In this document: positions 43,250 to 54,725 of the stretch, piece after piece
Position numbering within the stretch: the first letter of the stretch is position 1
Layout: the number at the start of each line of letters is the position of its first letter
Assembly (NCBI GenBank): GCA_011033025.1
Contig: WFMF01000014.1
Location: 992,001 to 1,056,000 of the forward strand
Direction: 5' to 3'
DNA: 64,000 nucleotides
Source of the DNA: Beroe forskalii
Taxonomy: Eukaryota; Ctenophora; Nuda; Beroida; Beroidae
Notes under the pieces: model-generated
Seen by the model: only the letters and a program-made list of their open reading frames with translations
The model's database searches: none
Told to the model about the DNA's origin: nothing
Translations under genes and position numbers: made by a program

Positions 43250-46235
43250 CCCGCATGAGAACGTCAGCTCGGTTCTATAAACTTGCGACTATTGTATGCA
43301 ATTCCTTGATAAGGTCAGGGGTTGCAACGAAAGTATCCTGGATAAAATTTTTGAGCTTCATAAAAGAGTACTCAGAAATTTGTTTGGAATGAAGAAATGT
43401 CTAAAAAGCTAAAATAATCAAAGTCCACACTAAAAATGTCTTTTACGCAAATAACTGAATGATATCAATTTCACAGTCTATGATATTTTCCACCATGCAA
43501 CTGTAGGTACTGACCTATGCCGAAACGATTTTTTTTCTAAGGAAACTTTATATCTAGAAATAGACTTAAAATATGTTTACTTCTGCTAATGTAGCTATAT
43601 GCTTATTTGGTGATGATATTGATTGGATACCAGCTAATAAAACGCTAATAACTTACCTGACCATATACAGATCCATATTATACTACGTGCATCAAATGAA
43701 AAGATTGTTGCTACTTTACTAAAGTAGTACGGTGTATGGACTTATGGCTTTATGAGTTTATGGAAACAAATGTTTCGTTCAGCAACAAATTACTGAGTGA
43801 TGCAAATACTCAAAGAAGAACTGTGCAATCTTTTGGTTTTACAATTTTCCAGTATGCAAAATATGATTAGTTCACTGCCACACAACAACCATGGAACCAT
43901 CATGTTTTTATCTGCCGTTAAATGAGTCTTTACTGCAACATCATTGCACAAAATATGTTACAGATTTTAGTTTCCTTCTGGCAGCAAGGCTTACAATTAT
44001 AGTAGTTACATTATAATATTGATCGTGCATAATCCTAAATCATAGTATAGATGTTAATATGTTTGTGGCTTGGTATGTTTGTGGCTTGGTAGACAAATCC
44101 TTTTTCAGACGTGATGACAGAATCTTCTAGTGGCTTATCTTTCTCCCTCCCAGGTTCAGTTACTTTTGTCACTTGAAATGTCATGAAGGATTATAGTCCA
44201 CCCACATTATACAAAATCCTATCGATACCTACTCACAATTATCTATTGGGTTTAGAACTATGTGATAGTTTATTTAGTGTGTCAATTGTAGTTTAAATGA
44301 AATTCGGATTGTGTCTAATGTCATTTTCTACTCTTAGGTGTTTAGGTGATTAAGAATTAGAGATTAAAGCAATTCAAAAATATTGTAACTTTATAAATTA
44401 AACCTTATCCACATCAGCACAGTCAAGACTTAGGGATAATAAGAAGAAGCAAGAACTAAATATTCAACTGCAATCTTCAACAATAAAGCTTCTTATTCAA
44501 TATGCATGGGTTAGACCAACAACTAGAAATGATCTTCGAGGTACACCAGAAGCTCTTAGCCTCTTAATAGCTGACTTTCTGCGTCCATAATTAAGTGTTT
44601 TTATGAAGCCTGATCACAAGCCAAATATACTTAGAGCATTCAGCTGACTGAATAGCTCTTTATATCATATATGTTCTATCAGAGAGCAAAGGGCGGTTAA
44701 CTACTGGTATAATTATAAGATCATTTTCCATTTGCATCAAAGGATTTCATCATGCATGAAACAGTTAATTTGGACAATTGTGTAATTCTAATGAAAATGA
44801 TGAATAAGTGATAATAAACTAGATTCATCACAAAAAGACCTCAATATTATAAACATCAGTGATGTTTATTTATACTTGGGATGTGCTATAATACGCTGGC
44901 TCTAAATTATTTAAATATACAACCATGGTGATAGCTTATTATGGAATTATTGGATTGCAGACATAGTGAGAAATGCCCATGACTAATCAGTTTATTAAAG
45001 ATTTAATTACAGCAACTAACCAGACAACCATTATAAATCCCACAACCCACTCAATTACTATATAGTCTTCAATAGAGGTGTGCACTCATCACAAATCCAT
45101 ATGATATATCTATGCCAAACAGACCTATGTAAATTTATATGGAAGGAATGAACAGTTTCATAGAAACTGTTCACTTGGAGATCTTAATTGGTTGAAGTGT
45201 AAATGTGTATTAACATCAGAAGCTGTCGAAAATCATGTGATTATTTCCATCAGTACTTCAGTTAAAAAATGAACTCTAATAAGGCATATTAATGGTTGTA
45301 GGGCTAGAGAAAGTTAGGTGTGTGAGTCAAAGGCATTCGAGAAACTCGATGAATAAAGTAGGAATTAGGAAGAGCCAATTACTCAATTAGGCCTCTAAAA
45401 CTGCAGGAGTCTATGAGGAGATAGATTTTCAAGTGATTTTTGGCAAATGCACTATAACTAATTGCAATATAAATGGTGATGTGGTAAATATAAATGTTGA
45501 TGTGTTAAGACCCACTGGTAGCTGGTGGTCTCCTCTATTAGAGTATCAGACACAACAAAAACCAAAAAAAACCCTTGGACTCCCTTAATAAGCTCTTAAT
45601 AAGGGCCCTTCAAATAAGGGCCAATAAGATATGCCCCTAAAATGTTGAAGTATCAAAGTATTAACATTGAGTTAATATTGATCAACAATTAAATCATTAG
45701 TAGCATATTATGACCAGAAGTAATATCTTAACATTTAAAATTAAGCAGCATAATGGTGCTATTAGTGAGGGTGCCAATTTGCTCTGGGATCAGTCAGTTG
45801 ATAGATGGGTATCATAGGCAGGAATTTTGGAACCATACATTTGGAATCATGCTTATCTAAACTAAAATGATTATACAATCATTTAATCATGACAACATAA
45901 GTGTGCATTGTGCAAAGCTTGGATAATGGATATCATGAAATAACTTTTCAGATATCAAAAAGAAACTGACGAGTTTGGTTACAATTGTGGGATGATTAGA
46001 ACATTTTTAGACTTTACAATATCCAATTCGCTCAGCCAAGTGTATCATCCATCAATTGCATTCTGGACAGTTATTTGCTGTGAAATAAGTCAACATCAGA
46101 GTTTCAAAGTAGGTATCTATTATATTTATTAACATGCCAAAACTGCTGCTATTACCCATCAATGCTACCAGGGTTACTCTAAATGATAAAATGCTTGATT
46201 TCAAATGAAAGGTAGAATGATACGAGTGTACAAGC
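43250..46235. other. EF-hand gene intron, mostly nothing
   Basis: AT-rich intronic DNA. A solo terminus related to the CCTTATTGGCC MITE (AATAAGGGCCAATAAGATAT) lies near 45600-45635. No exon supported. Confidence 0.4.
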
Positions 46236-46240
46236 TGTAC

Positions 46241-46402
46241 CTCGTGGGCTAGATGGTCAATCTCAGAGAATGAAATGTCAGCAGTAAACCGGCGACATGC
46301 AAGTCTGAACTCCTTCAGTGTTATGGAGCCATTTCCATCAGTATCAAACTGATGGAATATCTTCACAAGTTTGTCTCGTTGGGCACTGGACATGTCATTC
46401 AT
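46241..46402 (-). CDS. Calmodulin-like gene, alternative first coding exon 1b
   Basis: The ATG at 46402 opens 54 codons reading MNDMSSAQRDKLVKIFHQFD, then TDGNGSITLKEFRLACRRFT and ADISFSEIDHLAHE, ending GAG|GTACAG in phase 0. The EF1 loop DTDGNGSITLKE is canonical. It is identical to exon 1a at about 32 of 54 positions, with no length change. An acceptor (TTTTATAAAATTCCAG) lies 8 nt before the ATG. If spliced after 1a, this leader would bring an in-frame TAG, so 1a and 1b cannot usefully be joined in one mRNA. Confidence 0.92.
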
Positions 46403-46409
46403 TGCTAAT

Positions 46410-47340
46410 TCTGGAATTTTATAAAATCTAAGTTAAAAAGTTGCCGACAAGAGATCATAAGATCATAAGATCTGAACATTTGTGAGTTTGTGATAGGACT
46501 GTTCACAAGAAACAATCATGATATTTTACATTATTGATCACATTACATATTCATCACATAGTAGTGCAGTGGTTTGTTTAACCCATTACATTGTTCAATA
46601 AATTTTTTATTAATCCTTATTGAATCGTTTTGGTAAAAGCAATGCCACAATTTGATACTAAAAGCAGGAGCAAGCATAATCAACCCATGCCAAGGGAAAC
46701 AACCGAAACCCATCCAAAAGTGTTACTCAAAGTTTGAAAGTTTAAAGCTGTTGTAACACCACCTTGAGAAATTAATTTCTTTCTTTTCTTTTGTTGTGGA
46801 TGCACTTTGCCAGATTTCTTACCATTCATCTTCTCCTTCATCTCATACACACCACCCTCAGGGCTCAGCCCAAAGAAGTTTTTTTATCGCTTTGGAATCA
46901 ACCCATTTCAAGAAAATCAGCAAATCCACCCTAATCAAATTCAAGGCAAATCAACCCAAAACAAGTAAAAGATGCCAAAACAGCGTGTTTTGCAAATATT
47001 TTGTTGACTGTTGATTCATGTTGATTGTAGCTTTACCTTGATTTAGGGAAGTTTTTGGGAGGGTTTGATGAAATTTGGGTTATTTCAAGTTTCAATCAGA
47101 TTGATATGAATAGTTCCTGCTTTATTTTTATTATTTATGTCATTCCTTTTATTTTAGTCTGAACAATATAATCTTTGCATTTTCTAAATCGAGTGATAAA
47201 ATGATATTTTGATGAAATGATAAATCATATGATTGACCAATCTCCAAAGATGAAACATCTATGATTTGTGGAAAATGTATAAGTTGTTCCTTTTGGAACC
47301 AAATCGTTATTAATGTCAGATGATTCTACAAATTTATGTC
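46410..47340. other. EF-hand gene intron, nothing recognised
   Basis: AT-rich. The plus-strand ORF at 46796-47014 has no splice or family support. Confidence 0.4.
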
Positions 47341-47346
47341 AGCATA

Positions 47347-47763
47347 CCTTATTGGCCCTTATTTGACTGGCCCTTGATAAGAACGACTTTGATATTTTTG
47401 TCCAATGGGCAGTTTAAAGTGGGGCTGGTTAATTTAAAGTCAAATGAAACTCCTTTTACTTGGCTTACCTATACAGTTTTTAAGTTTCTTGGAAATAATT
47501 TTTATAACAAAGATAATAGGTAACCTAAATCATACTAATATAATAATATAATACTGGGATTTATATTTTTGAAGCAATTTACTGAGTAGAAATTGGTTAC
47601 AGTGGTTATTATTCAGCAAGAATCTTTGATTTGGCAATTTCTTTTAAAAATTTTATTCAAGGGGCCAGTTAAAATGGTTTGAAAATGATCCAATTTTTGT
47701 CAATGAGGCTTGTTAAAAAGGCTGGTTAAAAAGGCCAGCTAAATAAATAAAAGGCCAATAAGG
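47347..47763. mobile_element. MITE with TA duplication, CCTTATTGGCC termini
   Basis: CCTTATTGGCC and GGCCAATAAGG are perfect inverted ends flanked by TA (47345-47346 and 47764-47765). Internal GGCCAGTTAAA and TTGTCC motifs are shared with the partial copies at 6460-6720 and 45.6 kb. 417 bp, non-coding, Tc1/mariner-type by its duplication. Confidence 0.85.
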
Positions 47764-47828
47764 TATTCAAAGCTGCGACAGCTAGGCTGTTAGAATATAT
47801 CAATCTGCTGGCAGTTGAATCACTTATA

Positions 47829-49518
47829 CCAGGTGTCCCAAAAAAGCTTACAGAAGTTAAGCTCAATACCTTGTCTTTTGATGATTTGATATTATTGGAG
47901 ATTTAGATTTAATTTGGGATGTCATAGGTATGGAATATCATTCATTTTTGTAACAAAAAACTAAAAAATGTTTGAGCTTCCAACAGTTTTTACCATAACA
48001 CTGCTCCTGGAGCTCAAAACTTCAGCAACAAATTGTGCTTATAATGCCAAATCATCCTGAATGTTTCAGATAATTTGCTCAATTCAAAACCTCAAGACCT
48101 TTGCTTTTTTATGTAACAAAGTTTATTCATAATATTATCTACAAGACCCCAAGGCCTTCTTAAGCAAATTTAATAAATTGATAGGTAATCATTTTCACAT
48201 CATCATCTCAGAATGTTGTGTAACACTATGTGGAGTTCCTGAAGAAGAGATATTTTTATCTTGAAACTGACAGTAGAATAGTGGTTCATAGTGTGTGGGT
48301 TTGATTTCCTTATTGAGATTTCTGTGTTTCACTGCAATGATCAATCATATCAAACTTTCAGGGTTATTATTCAATAAGCACTGCAATTTGGTACCTACCT
48401 ATAAAGCTTTAAGATTACTTTTTAGCCAGGCTAGAAGCAGAGATATGTCCAACAAACTTATTTTTTAAATGTATCACACATATTATCTATGACATCTCAA
48501 AATTTCATTATGAAACTCTAATAGCAAATTGAGCCACTAAAACATTAAAGGTGAACTGATCATTTCAAAAAAGGAGAAAAATTTGCCAAACAATTAGTTT
48601 TGTCTTTTACTAATTTTGTCTTTGAATAGAAAACTTTTTAAAACCCAGAGGAGACTGGCGATGTTCCACACAGTAAGAGACCACTTAGAAAGAATTGACA
48701 TGTTTCATACTATATATCATCAGAATTCTCAAATTTGATTGTATAAAGTAGTGTTGTAAAGTTTAAAAAATTTACTAACTCTTGATACTACAGTTTCTGT
48801 ACGAATAAAATGCATCAAAGAATAGAAAAGCAGTAATAGGTTGTGATATTATGTATGTGATATTAATTTTGTCTTTTACTAATTTTGTCTTTTACTACTT
48901 TACTAACTCTTGATACTACAGTATCTGTATGAATAAAATGTATCAAAGAATAGAAAAGCAGGTTGTGATATTATGTATTTGAGTATTTGATGCACAGTGC
49001 TCAGTATAGCTCGGTATAATTCTATAGGAAGCTGAAATCTTACACAGGAACATGGAATTGGTTGGATATCACAATACAGAAGTTACTGTAATTAGTGCTG
49101 CATTCCAGAGCCTGTAGCTGGTGCGTGCTAAAGTCAATGTTTGATGATTTGATTCAATCCTTTGGTAATCCAAACAAACCTTTGGGTCAATAGACATGAT
49201 TAATTGAAACCATGATTAATCAACTAAAACCATGATTTGAATTATGAAGCCAAGATTCATCATCCCCATATTCTTACCTGTAATTCCAGGCTATAAAATC
49301 CCACCAGCTATGCCACAGAATGTTACTTAATGTATCATTAGTACTAATCCTGACATTTTAATCAAACTTAAAGTGTGCAGAATCATCATAATATTATATC
49401 TCATGAAATATACATATACAAAGATATCCTGAGCATATCTAGAAAAATTTGAAATTTGATCAGTTGGCCTTTAAGCTTTCAAGCTGTACTTTAATGTAAA
49501 TTGTTTTAGGACACCCAG
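47829..49518. mobile_element. Tc1/mariner-like non-autonomous element
   Basis: CCAGGTGTCCCAAAA and TTTTAGGACACCCAG are inverted ends flanked by TA (47827-47828 and 49519-49520). The 1.69-kb interior encodes no transposase that I can see and includes a direct duplication (about 48775-48860 and 48900-48980, AACTCTTGATACTACAG). It lies between alternative exons 1b and 1a, ending about 190 bp from the donor of 1a. Confidence 0.75.
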
Positions 49519-49712
49519 TATATTGTACACATCAAAAAGATACATTTCTTGGTGGAATACAGAAGCACTCATGATACAAGATGATAGAGAGGTTGACAAC
49601 ACAAACAAGACACTGCATTTACACAAAGTACACTGAGACACTAGCACCTCTAAACTTCTATAGCTTGATAAGCTAAGACAAAATAACATTTATCAATGGA
49701 GAGGCAGTGTAC

Positions 49713-49874
49713 CTCAAGTGCAAGCCTGTCTATTTCAAGGACTGACATGACAGGACTAAACCTGCGACATGCCCTCCTGAATTCCCTCAGAGACAGAGTG
49801 CCATTTCCATCAGAATCGAACTGCCTGAATATTCTGCAAAGCTTTTCACGCTGTAAAGGGGATAGGTCAGTCAT
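49713..49874 (-). CDS. Calmodulin-like gene, alternative first coding exon 1a
   Basis: The ATG at 49874 opens 54 codons reading MTDLSPLQREKLCRIFRQFD, then SDGNGTLSLREFRRACRRFS and PVMSVLEIDRLALE, ending GAG|GTACAC in phase 0. The EF1 loop DSDGNGTLSLRE starts at residue 20. After splicing to the shared exon the EF2 loop starts at residue 56, the same positions as in calmodulin. The full protein would be 161 residues with four EF-hands. An acceptor (TTTCTCTCCATAG) lies 6 nt before the ATG, so a non-coding leader exon or a spliced leader must precede it. Confidence 0.92.
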
Positions 49875-50198
49875 AGTTGGCTATGGAGAGAAATCTTGTT
49901 ATTATATGTATTTAATGTTGAATAATATCATACGTAAATGATAATATCATATGTAAATGATTATTTCATTTATCATTATATGGGGTAACTTTGATTGCTA
50001 TGGTTCTGGATATGAATGAACTAATAAAACAAATTTAGAGAGCAAGTTTAAAACGTTAAATGATACAATAAACTTTAAATCAGGAGCTTTCAAAAATCAT
50101 GTGCTATTGTAAAACAAAAAATGAAATTTTCATGCCATTTACAAAATAAATTATCAATACTGTAGAAATCATAAAGAAATATTTCTTCAAGACATCAA

Positions 50199-50345
50199 TC
50201 TGCAAGACTTTAGGTAATGCAATGTGGAGAGTGGTAGGATCTAAGTGAGTCACACCAAGATGAGTGGTGTGCAGACATCTTCAGTCCAATACCTACCTCA
50301 GCTTTTGGGTTGTTTACATTGTGTAGGTGTTTAAATTGTGTAGGT
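50199..50345 (-). promoter_or_regulatory. Candidate leader-exon region, copy 1 of a duplicated block
   Basis: On the minus strand AACCCAAAAGCTGAG|GTAGGT (exon edge at 50297) looks like the end of a non-coding leader exon, about 420 bp upstream of the acceptor of exon 1a. The block including ATGAGTGGTGTGCAG, TCTTCAGTCCAATAC and GGTAATGCAATG is duplicated at 52770-52940. Whether it is a true 5' UTR exon needs transcript data. Confidence 0.35.
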
Positions 50346-50494
50346 AATCAGTATGATATTTCATATCAGAGGAATATCGAATAAGGTAGTTAATTAAATG
50401 TGGCCTTGGATTTCATAATTGTGAATTCTGTGTTTCACAGCAATGATCAATCACATGCCTTGTTAATTAAAATTTATCTTGTGCAATTCATCTG

Positions 50495-50605
50495 CAATCA
50501 CTCACAAACTTAGATGAACTGAAAATGAGAGTGGTGAGAAAGATGGAAGCCTCCCTCACCCCTCTCATTTTCAATTCATCCAGGCAAGTTTATGTGCATG
50601 ACTAC
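50495..50605. repeat. Small hairpin
   Basis: GAACTGAAAATGAGAGTGGTGAG is mirrored by CTCACCCCTCTCATTTTCAATTC, with a short loop (GAAAGATGGAAGCC). Confidence 0.7.
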
Positions 50606-51164
50606 TGGAAGAAAAATGCCAAGAAAATCCATTTTTATGTGATTCCATCTATTAATTACTTCTTACCATTTCAGGAATTCATTGGTCCTTGAAATGTGCA
50701 AAAATATCTTTGTGAAGTTGTGGAGGTTTGAGATACTTGAGATACTTGAGATTTACTGCTGTGTGTGGTCAACAGTAAAATGCAAAGTTAATAAAAAGGG
50801 CTATAAATTATAAAAGGAGTGTCATAAAACATGATGATTTTAAACATGTTTAATGGATTTACTGTCCCAGCACTCAAGATAGATATAAAACGAAAAGGAA
50901 AACTTTCTGCATGGGCTTCAGAACCTATTGTACTACACCTTACAACTACCCTTTAGACAAGGTAAGGCTTGTATAGAGGGAATAAAAAGCTGGAGTATAT
51001 AAACTTCATTGTCTATTCAAGTTAGCCATGATTATTGATAACATAATATTTTCCTCAAGAAGTGGGGTTGTGCCTTGATTCCATTTGATTACAAGGGAGT
51101 GGGAGGGTGTTGATAATGGTCAAAATTGATTGCATGATATGTGAATGATCCTTAATGATTTTAA

Positions 51165-51397
51165 GGCGCCCGTAACGTTCATCGGTCGATCGAATGGAAT
51201 TGGTCGATCGATCAACTCCATTGGAACGAACGATGTGTTTTACTGGTCCCTTATGACTTAAATCGTGTTTAAATTAGCAATATTAAGTTGTTTCCCTACT
51301 AGCTCAAAGATTTTCCATTTAAAACACATCAGTCGATCAAATGAAGTTGATCGATCGATCAATTCCATTCGATCGACCGACGAACGTTACGGGCGCC
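51165..51397. mobile_element. CpG-rich hairpin MITE, GGCGCCCGTAACGTTC termini
   Basis: GGCGCCCGTAACGTTC at the left and GAACGTTACGGGCGCC at the right are perfect inverted ends. The arms continue with CGGTCGATCGAATGGAATTG and its mirror for about 55 bp. The element is 233 bp and non-coding. No clear target duplication is seen. Confidence 0.8.
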
Positions 51398-51944
51398 TCA
51401 GATTTAAAACTCTTTGATTGAATATTTGAAGTTATTGCAGCACTCAAAATGATATAGAAAAAATAGAATAATTTATGGTATTAAACCATCACGCTTCCTT
51501 TCATATTTGAATTAAAATAGAAAACTTTCTTATCTAGACATCAATCTGCTTCCTTTCATTATATCAAAACATAAGCTTCCACTAAAAACACACCTTTTAA
51601 CCCAGGTGTCCATTTATTCAATTTTCAAGATAGTGAATATTTTTTTCCAATGTTAAAAACTTGCTTTTGACTGATCAGCACACATACACATAGGGCTAAC
51701 CATCAAACTACAAATCACTAAATTGCCCAAAAAGTCAATGGAACAGCATAATATACATTATTAATCTGTCCAAACTCAAGTCAAGCAACAGGTAAAACCA
51801 GCTAAGCATGTCTAAAACCAGAGTAAGAAGCTGAAATAAGCTCAATGACCGACCAACTCTCTACAAATATAATAAGCCAATTAGGAGTGTATCAATATTA
51901 TTTGCATTGATATCAACTTGTCGTACAATGTATGACCCGCAGAC

Positions 51945-52250
51945 TTCCTAAGCCCGCATAGGTGTTTCCTAAGCCCGCATAGGTGTGTGTACGCGCGCCG
52001 CGCGAGCCACACAGGGATATACGTGTTTAGCAACATAGGTCTGCGTACGTTCCTAAACCCGCATAGGTGTGCGTACGCAGACAGGGATATACGTGTTTAG
52101 CAAGTGCGTACGTGCCGCGCGGGCGCGCGCTTCCTTACGGGAAGCGCGCTGCGCGACAATAACAGGGGTATAGTGTATACGTGTTCAGCAATGGTTACGC
52201 GCACGGAGTGCGCGGCGCGGCAAGCGCTAAACCCCTGGTTAGGGGAAGCT
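51945..52250. repeat. CpG-rich degenerate tandem block
   Basis: CCTAAGCCCGCATAGGTGT, AGGGATATACGTGTTTAGCA and GTGCGTACG words recur at 20-100-bp intervals, with GCGCGC-rich segments (52000, 52110-52155, 52198-52225). It is strikingly GC- and CpG-rich in an AT-rich window and lies upstream of the EF-hand gene, so it may act as a CpG-island promoter. It may equally be a repeat. Confidence 0.5.
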
Positions 52251-52769
52251 GCAACTCTGAAGAGACGAAAATGAACAAGAGAAACAATGGGACTCCACAG
52301 TTCACCCTTGCATGCAAGGTTAAAATCATTTTCTTTGTAGAAACAACTCCAACCATAGTCTTTGGCGGGATCCATGAAAGAAATGCCTTCATCACAGAGC
52401 TAGGCAGATCCAAATAAAGCATGAGACACCAAAAATGATATGGTGTACTGAAAGTTAACATTGTGGCACATGGACTTGCAACCGTGTTGTGGGGTTGAAT
52501 GCATTTGACGGGCACCCAATGTCCAACGCTCCCTCAACCACAAAATGTAGTGTGTTAGTTTTAGAAGCTCCAAGTTCATCAAGGAAATTAAGTTCATCAA
52601 TGTCTTTATTCAGTGTAGGGAAGATAAAGTTCCATCTGATCCTGACAAGATCAAAAGATCAAGTCTACTGTGTTTTTTTGTTATTGTGATACACCATTCA
52701 TTATGAATATTTGGTGCTTTCTCGATCTGTATATTATTATTTGAATTAAAAAATCTTTCTTCAAGACAT

Positions 52770-52940
52770 CAATCTGCAAGACTTTTCTCCAACTTGTACT
52801 TGAACACCAACATGATCCCTTTAGGTAATGCAATGTTGAGAGCAGCAGGATCTATGTGAGTCACACCAAGATGAGTGGTGTGCAGGCATCTTCAGTCCAA
52901 TACTTACCTCAGCTTTTGGGGTGTTTAAGTTGTGAGAGCT
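52770..52940 (-). promoter_or_regulatory. Candidate leader-exon region, copy 2 of the duplicated block
   Basis: On the minus strand CACCCCAAAAGCTGAG|GTAAGT (exon edge at 52918) has a strong donor. The block matches 50199-50345 closely, with a 40-bp extra segment. This is the better donor of the two and could supply the leader exon for all three alternative coding exons. Confidence 0.35.
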
Positions 52941-52949
52941 TTTTATGAG

Positions 52950-53790
52950 TTAGCCCCCCCCCCCAGCAGTCACCCCCTGGTACCAGGGTATAGCACCGTC
53001 AAGTGCAGTGACCACCTGCCTGAATGAAACTGAAACTAGTAATTTCCAAGTAATTTTTTTACCAAGTAATTTTCAAATATAATTTGTAACAAATGCATTG
53101 TTATTCAATAATATATTATATTATATTATTCAAATCATTCACACTCAGAAGTATGTTAATGGGTGTTGAGTAGGTGATGCGATGATAAGTTGAGCGTGAT
53201 TCAGATGTTAATTGAGCCTAGGATATCAAGGTGATTAGTGGTTCATAGGAAGGCGTGAGCAGTGAGTGACAAAGATGAAGTGCCTGAGTCACTGTGCTGA
53301 AACAGAGAAAGGAGCGAAGCAAGGGGGAGAGCAATAGTGAGAAAGGGAGTTGGGGGTGGGGTGGGTTGGGGTAAGGACTAGGGATAGAACACCTGAAATC
53401 AAACAGAGGTCAACGTAGTGTGGCGGTAAGTGAGGCGGGATGGTGAAGAGGGCGCTGAGAAGCAAGGGGCGAAGAGCAAGCAGAAAGAGCTCGAAAGATG
53501 AGAAAGAGATAGGAACGATGATGTCCCCCAGCCTACGCATGCCCAACGCATGGGACACAAGCCCAACGGTACGTAGCCAGGCAAGTGTCGGAGAGGCACC
53601 TACTTCCCACACATATGTAGTAGGTGGCTGGATCACTACCAGCGCAAGTCGGAAACACCCCCTCTTTTCCACTCAGCCATCTGGGATCCAAACTGAGTGG
53701 GACACTTAGACAACACCATTACCTAGAAGGAGAAAGAAGTGGAAAGCAGGAAGTGCGTGAAGGGGAGGAAGGTTGACAAGGCTCACTGAC
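52950..53790. other. Unassigned, possible SINE or retroelement remnant
   Basis: Overlapping frames on both strands (53289-53709) have no recognisable domain. Reading the minus strand, GATGGCTGAGTGGAAAAG near 53665-53682 matches a tRNA A box. No B box is clear. Confidence 0.3.
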
Positions 53791-54039
53791 TAGGTATTGA
53801 TCTTATTACCTGTCTTCTTGCACTTGAGGGACATTTTATACATACACTTGATAGCTCTAGTCACTATCTGTATGTGCTTCGAGAGTTGTTCCTCGGTGAT
53901 AGCGTGATTTTCGTCTGAATTGGGAGTTATCTTCCCAATGCCGACGCTGTCAAGGATAGATCTTTGTTGCAGTGTAGCTCCTGCAGCAGGGATAACATTC
54001 TTCTTCTGTGAGACTCGCCAACTGACAGTCTGAAAGAAG

Positions 54040-54725
54040 GTGTGATTCATCTTCGATGATACTCCAACAGGTGCACAGAAGTCACATGATCTTTTTCTTC
54101 TCTGGGTATGTTAGAATGCCTGCCAGTTTCAATATTGAGCTTATGTGCACTACATCGTATCCTTGATGACATTTTTCTATCCTCAAATGATCGAGCATGG
54201 TCAAGATATGGCTCCCAGGTAATAGACGTCTTGAGCTTACTATAAAATGAAAGTCTGCTTGATTGATCGATGGTGAACTTCCAAGATTGAGTGAGATACT
54301 CCTTAAGTTGTTTCTCAAATTTTTGTGGGGGAGTGGCATCAGCAAGAAGACGTGAATTGATAACATCATCAGAGTTTTGATTGAAGTGATAACCATCTTC
54401 AGTTCCGAGGTTCAGCATGATGGACTTGATGTTCGCAAAACCAGGGTAAATCCAGGTAGATTTGTTCGTCCATGGCTGCCCTGACAAAGTTCGATGTATC
54501 AAGCTTCACTACTCTCTGGAAGAATTTGACGCACAGTTTCAGGCAACTGATGATAAGTGGGAAGTTACCTGTCTCACCCCAGGCTGTACAGTTCGGGGAG
54601 TTGCGTCTAATGCACAGTAGATACTTGAGATGTCGGAGGTGAACCTGTTCCAGTCCCATCCTAGCAATTTTAGGGAGGCAAACTTGCTCTTTGGTTTTTG
54701 TTTGTACTCCAAGCATCAAGAAATT
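54040..54725 (-). pseudogene. Decayed LINE-type reverse transcriptase, C-terminal region
   Basis: Minus-strand frames read LGVQTKTKEQVCLPKIARMG, LEQVHLRHLKYLLCIRRNSP, TAWGETGNFPLIISCLKLCV and VVKLDTSNFVRAAMDEQIYL. After a frame change they read GTEDGYHFNQNSDDVINSRL, then RLSFYSKLKTSITWEPYLDH and RCSAHKLNIETGRHSNIPRE. The order (a G..P......K....RLP-like thumb region, then 'FL..' and 'H.LNIE.GR....PRE.R.C..C'-like end) is typical of the tail of non-LTR RT ORFs in aquatic invertebrates. At least one frameshift; the RT core is missing. A further antisense frame (53790-54050) may be its 3' continuation. Confidence 0.6.

Noticed and set aside
52097..52600. Overlapping ORFs on both strands around the CpG-rich block
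   Set aside because: The length is explained by high GC content; no family similarity or splice structure was seen.
53289..53709. Two overlapping ORFs of 127 and 89 residues
   Set aside because: They are in antisense overlap with no recognisable domain or splice sites. A possible tRNA A-box word suggests a SINE or retroelement remnant instead.
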